64,000 nt of DNA from JAPHSX01 sp041554195 (GTDB lineage Bacteria > Pseudomonadota > Gammaproteobacteria > Thiohalomonadales > Thiohalomonadaceae): NCBI GenBank assembly GCA_041554195.1, contig JBFFMJ010000004.1, forward strand, positions 1 through 64,000. Reading direction: 5' to 3'. A program made the translations under genes and the position numbers. The notes beneath the pieces are model-generated. The model was given only the letters and a program-made list of their open reading frames with translations. It did no database searches and had not been told where the DNA came from. The stretch's first letter is position 1; every line of letters begins with the position of its first letter. Of the stretch, positions 41,901 through 50,881 are shown one piece after another.

Positions 41901-43331
41901 ATGAAAAAGATCCTTACTATACTTGCGGCACTCATTGTGCCAATGCTGCTCACCTCTGTGGCCATGGCTGCCACGGGTGGCGCTGCTGAGGCGCATGAGC
42001 CGCTCGACATGACCAACAGCGGCGTTGGTTTTATCGCCATCGCTATCTTCGCCCTGGCCTACCTGTTCGTGATGGCTGAGGAGTTCACCCACCTGCGCAA
42101 GTCCAAGCCGGTGATCCTGGCCGCCGGTATCATCTGGGCGATGATTGGCGCGGTCTACATGAACCACGGCATGTCCGAGCTGGCTGAGCACGCAGTGCGA
42201 CACAACCTGCTTGAGTATGCCGAGCTGATGCTGTTCCTGCTGGTGGCGATGACCTACATCAACGCCATGGAAGAGCGCCAGGTCTTCGATGCGCTACGCT
42301 CGTGGTTGATTCAGAAGGGTTTCGGTTTCCGTAAACTGTTCTGGCTCACCGGTGGACTCGCCTTCTTCATTTCGCCGGTGGCCGATAACCTCACCACCGC
42401 GCTGCTGATGTGTGCCGTGGTACTGGCGGTAGGCGGTGATAACACCCGCTTTATTACCCTGGCCTGTATCAACATCGTGGTCGGTGCCAACGCCGGTGGT
42501 GCCTTCAGCCCCTTCGGTGACATCACCACCCTGATGGTGTGGCAGAAGGGTATCGTCGACTTCTGGGGCTTCTTCGCGCTGTTTATTCCTGCCGTGGTCA
42601 ACTTTGTTGTGCCCGCCGCGATCATGCACTTCGCGGTGCCGGACGAGCAGCCTGTCGGTGGTGGTGAGGCGGTCGGGATGAAGCGTGGTGCCAGGCGCAT
42701 TATCGCTTTCTTCCTGCTAACCATCGCCACGGCGGTCTCCTTCCATAACTTCCTCGGTCTGCCGCCGGTCATCGGCATGCTGACCGGTCTGGCCTACCTG
42801 CAGCTGTTTGGCTTCTTCCTCAAGAAGACCGCACACAGGGAAGAGCCGAGCAGCGATGTAGAACACGAAGGTCAGATGGGTGATGTGGTGCCCTTCGATA
42901 TCTTCAATAAGGTGGCGCGCGCTGAGTGGGACACCCTGTTCTTCTTCTACGGTGTGGTCCTCTGCGTAGGCGGTCTCGGTTTCCTCGGCTACCTCGCCCT
43001 GGTTTCCGACATTATGTACAACTCCTGGGGTGCGACCACCGCCAACATTACCGTGGGTGTTCTCTCTGCCATCGTGGATAACATCCCCGTGATGTTCGCG
43101 GTATTGACCATGAACCCCGATATGTCTCAGGGCCAGTGGCTGCTGGTAACTCTTACCGCGGGTGTCGGTGGATCCCTGCTCTCCATCGGCTCTGCTGCGG
43201 GTGTGGCACTGATGGGACAGGCGCGTGGCAAGTACACCTTCTTCGGTCACCTGAAGTGGGCACCGGCTATTGCTGCCGGCTATGTTGCCAGTATCGCGGT
43301 GCACTTCTGGATAAACGCCAACCTTTTCTAA
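41901..43331 (+). CDS. nhaD: sodium:proton antiporter NhaD
   Basis: Exports sodium in exchange for protons across the inner membrane. The 476-residue protein begins with a cleavable-looking hydrophobic leader (ILTILAALIVPMLLTSVAMA) and has about twelve further helices. Conserved ion-transporter motifs are FISPVADNLTTALLMCAVV and VVGANAGGAFSPFGDITTLMVW. Likely in one operon with the SLC13 permease, which may use the sodium gradient. It ends at an intrinsic terminator. Confidence 0.92.
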   Translation: MKKILTILAALIVPMLLTSVAMAATGGAAEAHEPLDMTNSGVGFIAIAIFALAYLFVMAEEFTHLRKSKPVILAAGIIWAMIGAVYMNHGMSELAEHAVRHNLLEYAELMLFLLVAMTYINAMEERQVFDALRSWLIQKGFGFRKLFWLTGGLAFFISPVADNLTTALLMCAVVLAVGGDNTRFITLACINIVVGANAGGAFSPFGDITTLMVWQKGIVDFWGFFALFIPAVVNFVVPAAIMHFAVPDEQPVGGGEAVGMKRGARRIIAFFLLTIATAVSFHNFLGLPPVIGMLTGLAYLQLFGFFLKKTAHREEPSSDVEHEGQMGDVVPFDIFNKVARAEWDTLFFFYGVVLCVGGLGFLGYLALVSDIMYNSWGATTANITVGVLSAIVDNIPVMFAVLTMNPDMSQGQWLLVTLTAGVGGSLLSIGSAAGVALMGQARGKYTFFGHLKWAPAIAAGYVASIAVHFWINANLF

Positions 43332-43366
43332 GGGAGGGTGAGGTTTACTTCCTGATTCAGATAAAG

Positions 43367-43396
43367 AAGAAGCCCGGTTTGTACCGGGCTTTTTTG
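43367..43396 (+). terminator. intrinsic terminator of nhaD
   Basis: AAGCCCGGT (43370-43378) pairs with ACCGGGCTT (43383-43391) around TTGT, followed by a T-run. Confidence 0.9.
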
Positions 43397-43486
43397 TTTG
43401 CATGAGTAAGTGGCAATATAATAGCCACTGGATGAGTTGTTGTTCGCTCCGATCACTACTGGAACCTTTCGACAGAAGAATTTGAG

Positions 43487-43771
43487 ATGAAGCCTAAAAC
43501 CGATGTTGTGATGGTGAATATGATTGAACAGGTCAGGGACTCCTTTCCGTTTGAAATCAGCGAGGATGAGCTCTGTGCGGAGACCTGTAGTCATGGCTGC
43601 CCGAAAAAACTGATGGAGTATATGCAGCTGGAGATCGCGGAGTGGGAGCAGCGACTTGCCGAGGGGGAGACGCCTAACTTCTGTGATATTCAGAAATTCT
43701 CAAAGACCGGCAGGAAGATATATCGGGTGCTGGAGAAAAATAATTTAGTTAACGGGGATAAGAATAGTTGA
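43487..43771 (+). CDS. small Cys-containing protein of unknown function
   Basis: A 94-residue protein that I cannot place in a named family. Three clustered cysteines (ELCAETCSHGCPKKL) plus one later (NFCDIQKF) could hold a metal or cluster. The rest is helical and charged (EIAEWEQRLAEGE, KTGRKIYRVLEKNNLV). No signal peptide. It stands alone between the nhaD and lpd terminators, and shares the latter as a convergent terminator. Confidence 0.7.
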   Translation: MKPKTDVVMVNMIEQVRDSFPFEISEDELCAETCSHGCPKKLMEYMQLEIAEWEQRLAEGETPNFCDIQKFSKTGRKIYRVLEKNNLVNGDKNS

Positions 43772-43796
43772 GGTAATTGGGTTCAGGATACCTGCC

Positions 43797-43826
43797 ATAA
43801 AAAAACCGGCCATCAGGCCGGTTTTT
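43797..43826. terminator. bidirectional terminator between the small Cys gene and lpd
   Basis: AAAAACCGGCC and GGCCGGTTTTT flank ATCA, with A- and T-runs on both sides. Confidence 0.9.
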
Positions 43827-43851
43827 CATTTCAGCAGAACATCCGCACCAC

Positions 43852-45618
43852 TTATTTCTTTTTCGGTGCGTAGATGTCGGTGCATGTCCCCTCTGCCACC
43901 TCGGCGGCGAAGTTAAAGGTCTCGGAGAGGGTGGGGTGGGGGTGGATCGTCAGCGCGATGTCCTCCATGTCGGCACCCATCTCCAGCGCCAGCACCGCCT
44001 CGGCGATGAGCTCCCCGGCATTGGGGCCGGTCATGGCGGCGCCGATAAGGCGGTGTTCCTCATCGAAGAGGACCTTGGTCATACCGTCGTCACGACCGAT
44101 GGAGAGTGAGCGACCGGAGGCGGCCCAGGGGAATACGCCCTTGGTATAGGCGATGCCCTGCTCCTTGCATTGCTCCTCGGTCTTGCCCATCCACGCCACT
44201 TCCGGATCGGTATAGGCCACGGAGGGGATGGTCTTGGCGTCGAAAAAGGTCTTATGACCTGCGATCACCTCGGCGGCGACCTTGCCCTCATGGGTGGCCT
44301 TGTGGGCCAGCATCGGCTGGCCGACGATGTCACCAATGGCGTAGATGTGCGGGACATTGGTGTGCATCTGCTTGTCGACGTCGATAAAGCCCCAGTCGTT
44401 GACGGTTACACCGGCCTTGTCGGCATCGATGAGCTTGCCATTGGGTGAGCGACCGATGGCCACCAGTACCCGGTCAAAGGTGTCCTGCTGCGGCGCGTTC
44501 TTGCCTTCGAAGGAGCAGACCAACCCCTTCTTGGTCGGTTCAATCGCGGTGACCTTGGTGTTGAGGTAGATGTTTTCGTATTTCTTCTTAATGCGGCGCT
44601 CAAGTGGGCGTACCACATCACGGTCAGCACCGGGGATGATGCCGGGGGAGAGTTCCACCACCGTTACGTTGGAACCCAGGGCATCGTACACGGTGGCCAT
44701 CTCCAGGCCGATGATACCGCCGCCGACCACCAATAATCTCTCCGGCACCTCTTCGATCTCCAGGGCGTCGGTGGAGTCCATTACCCGTGGGTCATCCCAG
44801 GGGATGAAGGGGAGTTTGGTTACACGGGAACCGGCGGCGATGATGCAGTTGTCAAAACCAACTACGGTCTTGCTGCCATCGTCCGCGACTACCTCGATGG
44901 TGTTGGCTGAGGTGAACTTGCCGTAGCCGTGAACGATCTCCACCTTGCGCTGCTTGGCCAGACCCTTCAGGCCACCGGTCAGCTTGTTGATGACGCTGTT
45001 CTTGTGCTCACGCAGCTTGTCGATGTCCACTTCCGGCTTGTTGAACTTGACGCCTATGTGTTCAAACTCCTCGGCCTCGTTGATCACCTGTGCCGTATGT
45101 AGCAGTGCCTTGGAGGGGATACAGCCGACGTTCAGACAGACACCACCAATGCTCTGGTAGCGTTCGATCAGAATCACCTTCTGTCCCAGGTCGGCGGCGC
45201 GGAACGCCGCGGTGTAGCCGCCGGGGCCGGAGCCCAGCACCACGGTCTGGGCCGACTTGTCGACATCGCCGCTGAAGCTGGCCGCCTCAGGGGCGGCGGT
45301 CGCAGTTGTTTTGGGCTCTTGCGGTGCCGCTTGCGCTGGGGCAGGCTCGGCTTCGGCCGGAGAAGCCGGCGCGGCCGCACCAACCTCCAGCATCAAAATC
45401 GGCGAGCCCATGGAGACCTTGTCCCCCAGCGAGATTAGCATCTCCTTGACCACACCACCCTGCGGGGCGGGGATCTCCATTGCCGCCTTGTCGGACTCAA
45501 CGGAGATCAGGGAGTCTTCTTCGTTAATGGTGTCACCGACATTGACCAGCAGCTCAATGACCTCAACTTCAGCGAAATCACCAATATCGGGAACCTTGAC
45601 TTCGATTACATTACTCAT
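43852..45618 (-). CDS. lpdA: dihydrolipoyl dehydrogenase with N-terminal lipoyl domain (E3)
   Basis: The E3 component that reoxidises dihydrolipoamide with NAD. The 588-residue protein carries an N-terminal lipoyl domain (lysine in ESDKAAMEIPAP), an Ala/Pro/Glu linker (about 85-120), and the flavoprotein with FAD motif VLGSGPGGYTAAFRA, redox disulfide GGVCLNVGCIPSK, NAD motif VVGGGIIGLEMA and the C-terminal His-Glu pair in IHPHPTLSE. A lipoyl-bearing E3 is known from several proteobacteria. It is the last gene of aceE-aceF-lpd. Confidence 0.96.
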   Translation of the reverse strand: MSNVIEVKVPDIGDFAEVEVIELLVNVGDTINEEDSLISVESDKAAMEIPAPQGGVVKEMLISLGDKVSMGSPILMLEVGAAAPASPAEAEPAPAQAAPQEPKTTATAAPEAASFSGDVDKSAQTVVLGSGPGGYTAAFRAADLGQKVILIERYQSIGGVCLNVGCIPSKALLHTAQVINEAEEFEHIGVKFNKPEVDIDKLREHKNSVINKLTGGLKGLAKQRKVEIVHGYGKFTSANTIEVVADDGSKTVVGFDNCIIAAGSRVTKLPFIPWDDPRVMDSTDALEIEEVPERLLVVGGGIIGLEMATVYDALGSNVTVVELSPGIIPGADRDVVRPLERRIKKKYENIYLNTKVTAIEPTKKGLVCSFEGKNAPQQDTFDRVLVAIGRSPNGKLIDADKAGVTVNDWGFIDVDKQMHTNVPHIYAIGDIVGQPMLAHKATHEGKVAAEVIAGHKTFFDAKTIPSVAYTDPEVAWMGKTEEQCKEQGIAYTKGVFPWAASGRSLSIGRDDGMTKVLFDEEHRLIGAAMTGPNAGELIAEAVLALEMGADMEDIALTIHPHPTLSETFNFAAEVAEGTCTDIYAPKKK

Positions 45619-45630
45619 TGGTTAATGCCC

Positions 45631-46923
45631 CTACAGCAACAGGCGACGTGTATCGGACAACACACGGCTAAGGAAAGAGGTGAAGCGCGCGCCGTCGGCC
45701 CCATCAATGACACGGTGGTCATAAGAGAGTGACAGCGGCAACATCAGGCGCGGTTCGAATTCACTGCCGTTCCATACCGGTTGCATCTTGGAGCGTGAGA
45801 CACCGAGGATCGCCACCTCCGGCGCATTGACGATGGGGGTGAACTGGGTGCCGCCGATACCGCCGAGGCTGGAGATAGTAAAACAGCCACCCTGCATGTC
45901 GGAGGGTTTGAGCTTCTTGTCACGGGCCTTGATGCTGATCTCACCCAGCTCAGCGGCCAGATCGACCAGGCTCTTGCGATCCACATCGCGCACCACCGGC
46001 ACCACCAGGCCATCGGGCGTATCGATGGCGATACCGACGTTGTAGTAGTTCTTCATGATCAGGTTTTCACCGGTGGCGTCGAGTGAAGAGCTAAAGCGCG
46101 GGTATTTTTTCAGTGCCGAGACCACCGCCTTCATTAGAAATACCAGCGGGGTAATGCGAATCCCCTGTTCCTTGTACTCGGCTGCCATCTCCTTACGGAA
46201 GGTCTCCATGTCGGTGATATCGGCCTCATCGAACTGGGTGACATGGGGAATGGTGACCCAGTTGCGGTGCAGGAATTGACCGGTCAGTTTGTTGATCTTG
46301 GAGAGCGGTTTGGTCTCCACCTCACCCCACTGACTGAAGTCGATTTCAGGCATCGGCGCCACACCCAGACCAGCGCCTGCGGCAGGTTGTGACAAGGCAC
46401 GCTTCACAAAGCCCTGGACATCTTCCTTACTGATGCGGCCCTTGCGACCAGTGCCGTCGACCTTGCCGAGATCCACCCCCAGCTCACGGGCGAACTTGCG
46501 AATTGCCGGTGAGGCATAGGCCTTGGAAAAGCTGACTTCATCGATCTGCGCCGTGGGCGACTGGCGCTGTGGGGCCGCTGCCGGGGCGGCGGCTGGTGCA
46601 GGCTTAGGTTCGGCTGACGCGGCCTTCGGCTCCTCTTTTGCGGCTTCTGGCTCAGCGGCGGCAGGTGTCGCTTCAGCCGCTCCCGCAGCGGCAGGTTCCA
46701 GCAGCAGCATCAGGGTGCCTTCAGATATGGTATCGCCCACCTTGATCTTCAGCTCCTTGATCACGCCCGCCTCCGGGGCGGGGATCTCCATCGCCGCCTT
46801 TTCTGACTCCACCGTGATCAGGGAGTCTTCGGCATTAATGGTGTCACCTTCGCTTACCAGTACTTCGATAACTTCCACATCAGAGAAGTCGCCAATATCC
46901 GGTACAAAAATTTCTTTTGCCAT
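45631..46923 (-). CDS. aceF: pyruvate dehydrogenase E2, dihydrolipoyllysine acetyltransferase
   Basis: Core of the pyruvate dehydrogenase complex; transfers the acetyl group from lipoamide to CoA. The 430-residue protein has a single lipoyl domain (VESEKAAMEIPAP), where E. coli has three. An Ala/Pro/Glu linker, the E1/E3-binding domain (ASPAIRKFARELGVDL) and the catalytic domain with LSYDHRVIDGADGARF follow. The second lipoyl domain of the complex is carried by the adjacent Lpd. It lies 12 bases before lpd and 15 after aceE. Confidence 0.96.
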   Translation of the reverse strand: MAKEIFVPDIGDFSDVEVIEVLVSEGDTINAEDSLITVESEKAAMEIPAPEAGVIKELKIKVGDTISEGTLMLLLEPAAAGAAEATPAAAEPEAAKEEPKAASAEPKPAPAAAPAAAPQRQSPTAQIDEVSFSKAYASPAIRKFARELGVDLGKVDGTGRKGRISKEDVQGFVKRALSQPAAGAGLGVAPMPEIDFSQWGEVETKPLSKINKLTGQFLHRNWVTIPHVTQFDEADITDMETFRKEMAAEYKEQGIRITPLVFLMKAVVSALKKYPRFSSSLDATGENLIMKNYYNVGIAIDTPDGLVVPVVRDVDRKSLVDLAAELGEISIKARDKKLKPSDMQGGCFTISSLGGIGGTQFTPIVNAPEVAILGVSRSKMQPVWNGSEFEPRLMLPLSLSYDHRVIDGADGARFTSFLSRVLSDTRRLLL

Positions 46924-46938
46924 GGTCGTTACTCCCCC

Positions 46939-49602
46939 TTATGCGTACAAAGGATTGGGTTTTTCTGGATTAATATTGTACTTCTTGATCGCCTCATCCA
47001 CCTTGCCGGCGGGCAGCTCGTTGGCGTCAGCCAGTGCCTTCAGCGCGGCGATCACCACATGGAAGCGGTTCACCTCAAAGTGTTTACGCAGCTGGGCGCG
47101 GGTATCACTGCGACCAAAGCCATCGGTGCCCAGTACAGTGTAGTCTGCGGGCACCCACTTGCGGATCTGATCCGGATAGTTGCGAATGTAGTCGGTGGCG
47201 GCAATCACCGGACCACGACGCTTGGTCAGGCACTGTTCGACATAAGAGGTCTTTTGATCCTCCAGCGGGTGCAGCCGGTTCCAGCGATCGATCGCCTGGG
47301 CCTCGCGTGCCAGCTCGTTGAAGCTGGTGGCACTCCAGATATCGGCATCCACACCCCACTCACTGTCCAGTATCTCGGCCGCCGCAATGACTTCGCGCAG
47401 GATGGTCCCGGAGCCCATCAGCTGTACCTTGCGCTTCTTCTTGCCACCGGCACGGAACAGGTAGAGCCCCTTGACGATGCCCTCTTCCGCGCCCTTGGGC
47501 ATGGCCGGGTGGCTGTAGTTTTCGTTCATGGTGGTGACGTAGTAGAAGACGTTCTCCTGATCCGCAAACATGCGACGCAGGCCGTCCTGTACGATCACTG
47601 CCAGCTCATAGCTAAAGGTCGGATCGTAGCTGACACAGTTGGGGATGGTGCCGGCCATGATCAGGCCATGACCGTCCTGGTGCTGCAGTCCCTCACCGGC
47701 TAGGGTGGTGCGACCGGCGGTAGCACCGATAAGGAAGCCTCGTGCCTGCATGTCGCCGGCGGCCCACGCCAGGTCACCAATGCGCTGGAAACCAAACATA
47801 GAGTAGTAGATGTAGAACGGAATGGTGTTCACACCGTGCGCGCTGTAGGCGGTAGCCGCTGCAATCCATGAGGACATGGCACCGGCCTCGTTGATCCCCT
47901 CTTCGAGGATCTGACCGCTCTTGTCCTCCTTGTAGAACATGATTTCGTCTTTATCCTGTGGCGTGTAGAGCTGGCCCACATGGGAGTATATGCCGAGCTG
48001 GCGGAACATCCCCTCCATACCAAAGGTACGTGCCTCATCGGGCACGATGGGGACGATGTTCTTGCCGATCTTCTTGTCACGGGAGAGCAGGGTGAGGATG
48101 CGCAGATAGGCCATGGTGGTCGACATCTCTTTGTCACCACTGCCCTTGAGTAAGGTGTCGAAGGCGGCCAGTTCAGGCACTTCCAGTGGTGCAGCGAGGT
48201 TGCTGCGCGAGGGCATGTAACCGCCCAGCTCCTTGCGACGTGCGTGCATGTACTTCATTTCAGGGCTCTCTGCATCGGGTATCAGATACTTACCCTCTGC
48301 TGCCTCTTCATCGCTTAGCGGGATATTGAAACGATCACGCACATAGATCATCTCATCGGCCCCCAGCTTCTTCTGCGAGTGGGTGCGCATCTGGCCTTCA
48401 CCCGCTGCGCCCATGCCGTATCCTTTTACCGTCTGCGCCAGGATAACGGTAGGCTGTCCGGTACACTCGGCAGCGGCCTTGTAGGCGGCGTAGACCTTGT
48501 GCGGGTCGTGCCCCCCGCGATTGAGCCGCCAGATGTCATCATCGGACATCTTGGAGACCATCGCCTTGAGCTCAGGGTACTTACCGAAGAAGTGCTCGCG
48601 TACATAGGCACCGTCCTTGGACTTGTAGTTCTGCAGGTCGCCATCGACCACCTCCAGCATGCGTTTGTGCAGCAGGCCATCCTTGTCTTTGGCGAGTAGT
48701 GGATCCCAGTAGGAGCCCCACAGCACCTTGATCACGTTCCAGCCGGCACCACGGAAGCTGGCCTCCAGCTCCTGCACGATCTTGCCGTTACCGCGCACCG
48801 GCCCATCGAGGCGCTGCAGGTTGCAGTTGATGACCCAGGTCAGGTTATCCAGCTTCTCACGCGAGGCCAGACCGATGGCACCGAGGGATTCGGGCTCGTC
48901 GGTCTCACCGTCACCGAGGAAGGCCCAGACCTTGCGATCCCTGGTGTCTGCCAGGCCGCGGTCCTGCAGGTACTTCATGAAGCGCGCCTGATAGATCGAC
49001 ATAATAGGCCCCAGTCCCATGGAGACGGTGGGGAACTGCCAGAAGTCAGGCATCAGCCAGGGGTGCGGGTAGGATGAGAGGCCCTTGCCGTCCACCTCCT
49101 GGCGGAAGTTGTCCAGTTGCTCCTCGGTGAGGCGACCTTCGAGGAAGGCGCGGGAGTACATACCGGGGGCGACATGGCCCTGTGAGTAGATGAGGTCACC
49201 GCCATGCTCATGGGTCGGGGCGCGCCAGAAGTGGTTCATCCCCACATCATATAAGGTGGCCGAAGAGGCGAAGCTAGCGATATGGCCGCCGAGTTCCGTC
49301 GATTTGCGGTTGGCCTTCACCACCATCGCCACCGCGTTCCAGCGGATATAGGCACGGATACGGTCTTCAATGGCCGGGTCACCGGGCATCTCCGGCTCAA
49401 GGTGGGGGGGAATGGTGTTTACATAGGCGGTGTTGGCGGAGTAGGGTAGGTTGGTGCCGGAACGGCGGGCCTTGTCGATCATCTGCTCCAGCAGAAAGTG
49501 CGCCCTCTCAGGACCCTCTGCCTCGATCACCGATGCCAGTGCATCGATCCACTCCTGAGTCTCGATATTATCAATATCCATGATATCTCTTTGCTGGGAC
49601 AT
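46939..49602 (-). CDS. aceE: pyruvate dehydrogenase E1 (homodimeric)
   Basis: Thiamine diphosphate enzyme that decarboxylates pyruvate and acetylates the E2 lipoyl group. The 887 residues equal the E. coli length. The N-terminal region includes DIDNIETQEWIDALASVI, the ThDP motif FLGDGETDEPESLGAI...NLTWVINCN is in place, and the central YSHVGQLYTPQD and C-terminal transketolase-like domain follow. AGAGAGG precedes the ATG. First gene of aceE-aceF-lpd; divergent from lipB-lipA, which lipoylate E2 and E3. Confidence 0.97.
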   Translation of the reverse strand: MSQQRDIMDIDNIETQEWIDALASVIEAEGPERAHFLLEQMIDKARRSGTNLPYSANTAYVNTIPPHLEPEMPGDPAIEDRIRAYIRWNAVAMVVKANRKSTELGGHIASFASSATLYDVGMNHFWRAPTHEHGGDLIYSQGHVAPGMYSRAFLEGRLTEEQLDNFRQEVDGKGLSSYPHPWLMPDFWQFPTVSMGLGPIMSIYQARFMKYLQDRGLADTRDRKVWAFLGDGETDEPESLGAIGLASREKLDNLTWVINCNLQRLDGPVRGNGKIVQELEASFRGAGWNVIKVLWGSYWDPLLAKDKDGLLHKRMLEVVDGDLQNYKSKDGAYVREHFFGKYPELKAMVSKMSDDDIWRLNRGGHDPHKVYAAYKAAAECTGQPTVILAQTVKGYGMGAAGEGQMRTHSQKKLGADEMIYVRDRFNIPLSDEEAAEGKYLIPDAESPEMKYMHARRKELGGYMPSRSNLAAPLEVPELAAFDTLLKGSGDKEMSTTMAYLRILTLLSRDKKIGKNIVPIVPDEARTFGMEGMFRQLGIYSHVGQLYTPQDKDEIMFYKEDKSGQILEEGINEAGAMSSWIAAATAYSAHGVNTIPFYIYYSMFGFQRIGDLAWAAGDMQARGFLIGATAGRTTLAGEGLQHQDGHGLIMAGTIPNCVSYDPTFSYELAVIVQDGLRRMFADQENVFYYVTTMNENYSHPAMPKGAEEGIVKGLYLFRAGGKKKRKVQLMGSGTILREVIAAAEILDSEWGVDADIWSATSFNELAREAQAIDRWNRLHPLEDQKTSYVEQCLTKRRGPVIAATDYIRNYPDQIRKWVPADYTVLGTDGFGRSDTRAQLRKHFEVNRFHVVIAALKALADANELPAGKVDEAIKKYNINPEKPNPLYA

Positions 49603-50203
49603 GGTTACAACCTCTCTTGGGTTTATACCCTTACAAAATAGGGTTTTATCTGTATTGCCTCATGATCCAGACTTTGCCCCATGATTGCAATAAAAAACCA
49701 CTCACATTTTGTCGAGTAAAAAATTATTTATTGAAATATCAATATGTTACGGGTGAAGAATAATTTTGTCTATTTTTTAAGCAAAATAGACAAAAAACGC
49801 TCAAAAACCCCTTTTTTAAGACGAAATCGAATAGAATTTGTAGCCGTTATCAATACTTTTTTGGATTTTAGCCAATACGGGCCCTATTTTTACCTGTTTT
49901 GGTATTTCATTATATTAATTATAGGTATTTCAATAGGTTGCGAGAGTAGTTAGATTTTTGGCGTCCAATTTTACAGCGGGAAACAGGCTGCAAATGGGTA
50001 AAAAAGGACTCGAATAGCATGCTAAACAAGAGGCGAAGCTAGTCATCTACCCTCTCTGCCATCTAATATAGCGGGCATGGGCGTTATCTATCCTCTTCTG
50101 CCAGGCCATGGAACCGATATCAATCTGGGGGTGGAGTGCAGATGGATCACGCATTCGAGTAAGCTATCAGCAACTCCATAATCACTGTTGTTAATGTATT
50201 TAA
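49603..50203. other. 600-base divergent region between aceE and lipB
   Basis: A+T-rich in its first half. It contains a perfect 13-bp inverted repeat (listed separately). A 69-codon frame, 49744-49953, ends in a hydrophobic helix (YLFWYFIILIIGISIG) but overlaps the repeat and lacks a ribosome site, so I do not call it. No clear core promoter for either side was fixed by eye. Confidence 0.5.
49764..49795. repeat. perfect 13-bp inverted repeat upstream of aceE
   Basis: TTTTGTCTATTTT (49764-49776), loop TTAAGC, AAAATAGACAAAA (49783-49795). It lies about 160 bases upstream of the aceE start. It could be a regulator site or a terminator-like fold; it does not match the PdhR operator. Confidence 0.6.
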
Positions 50204-50881
50204 ATGACCGCTCCCCGACTACAGATCCGTCACCTGCCAGGCCTTCAGGCCTATGAGCCTGTCTGGAAGGCGATGCAGGAGTACACCGAACAGCGCGATG
50301 CAGAGAGCGCCGATGAGATCTGGCTGCTGCAACACCAGCCGGTCTACACCCTGGGGCGTAACGGCAAGCCGGAACACATCCTCAATTCAGGGGACATCCC
50401 GGTGGTGCCGATCGACCGCGGCGGGCAGGTCACCTACCACGGCCCCGGCCAGCTGGTGGCCTACCTGCTCGTCGACCTCAAGCGGCTGAAGCTGGGGGTG
50501 CGCGAGATGGTCAGTGCGATGGAAAACGCCATCATCGGCGTGCTGGCCGAATACGGCATCCACGCCGCTGCCCGTGCCGATGCCCCCGGTGTCTATGTAG
50601 GGGAGAGCAAGATCGCCGCCCTCGGGCTAAGGATACGCCAGGGGCGGTGTTATCATGGGCTGAGTCTTAATCTGGATATGGATTTGCAGCCCTTTACGCA
50701 GATCAATCCCTGCGGCTATGAAGGGATGGCGGTCAGCCAGCTGGCCGATTACAGCGATAGCTGGCAATGGCAGCAGGTGGAACAGCAGTTGATAAGCCAG
50801 CTCTCCCGCCAACTGGGAGAACTCCCCTACACCGAGATCGAGGGTGGTCGTGCCGCCCCGGAGCTGAACGGCAATGAGTGA
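50204..50881 (+). CDS. lipB: octanoyl-[acyl-carrier-protein]-protein octanoyltransferase
   Basis: Moves octanoate from acyl carrier protein onto lipoyl domains. The 225-residue protein has RGGQVTYHGPGQLVAYLL, the catalytic lysine in GESKIAALGLRI and the catalytic cysteine in INPCGYEGM. It overlaps lipA by eight bases and faces away from aceE-aceF-lpd, whose E2 and E3 it modifies. Confidence 0.96.
   Translation: MTAPRLQIRHLPGLQAYEPVWKAMQEYTEQRDAESADEIWLLQHQPVYTLGRNGKPEHILNSGDIPVVPIDRGGQVTYHGPGQLVAYLLVDLKRLKLGVREMVSAMENAIIGVLAEYGIHAAARADAPGVYVGESKIAALGLRIRQGRCYHGLSLNLDMDLQPFTQINPCGYEGMAVSQLADYSDSWQWQQVEQQLISQLSRQLGELPYTEIEGGRAAPELNGNE

Noticed and set aside
40668..42203. 511-codon minus-strand frame over SLC13 and nhaD
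   Set aside because: Rich in His/Gln/Gly, as expected for antisense of membrane-protein genes; the forward genes are clear.
49744..49953. 69-codon frame with a hydrophobic end upstream of lipB
   Set aside because: A+T-rich chance frame across the 13-bp inverted repeat; no ribosome site. Hydrophobic residues follow from the T-rich sequence.
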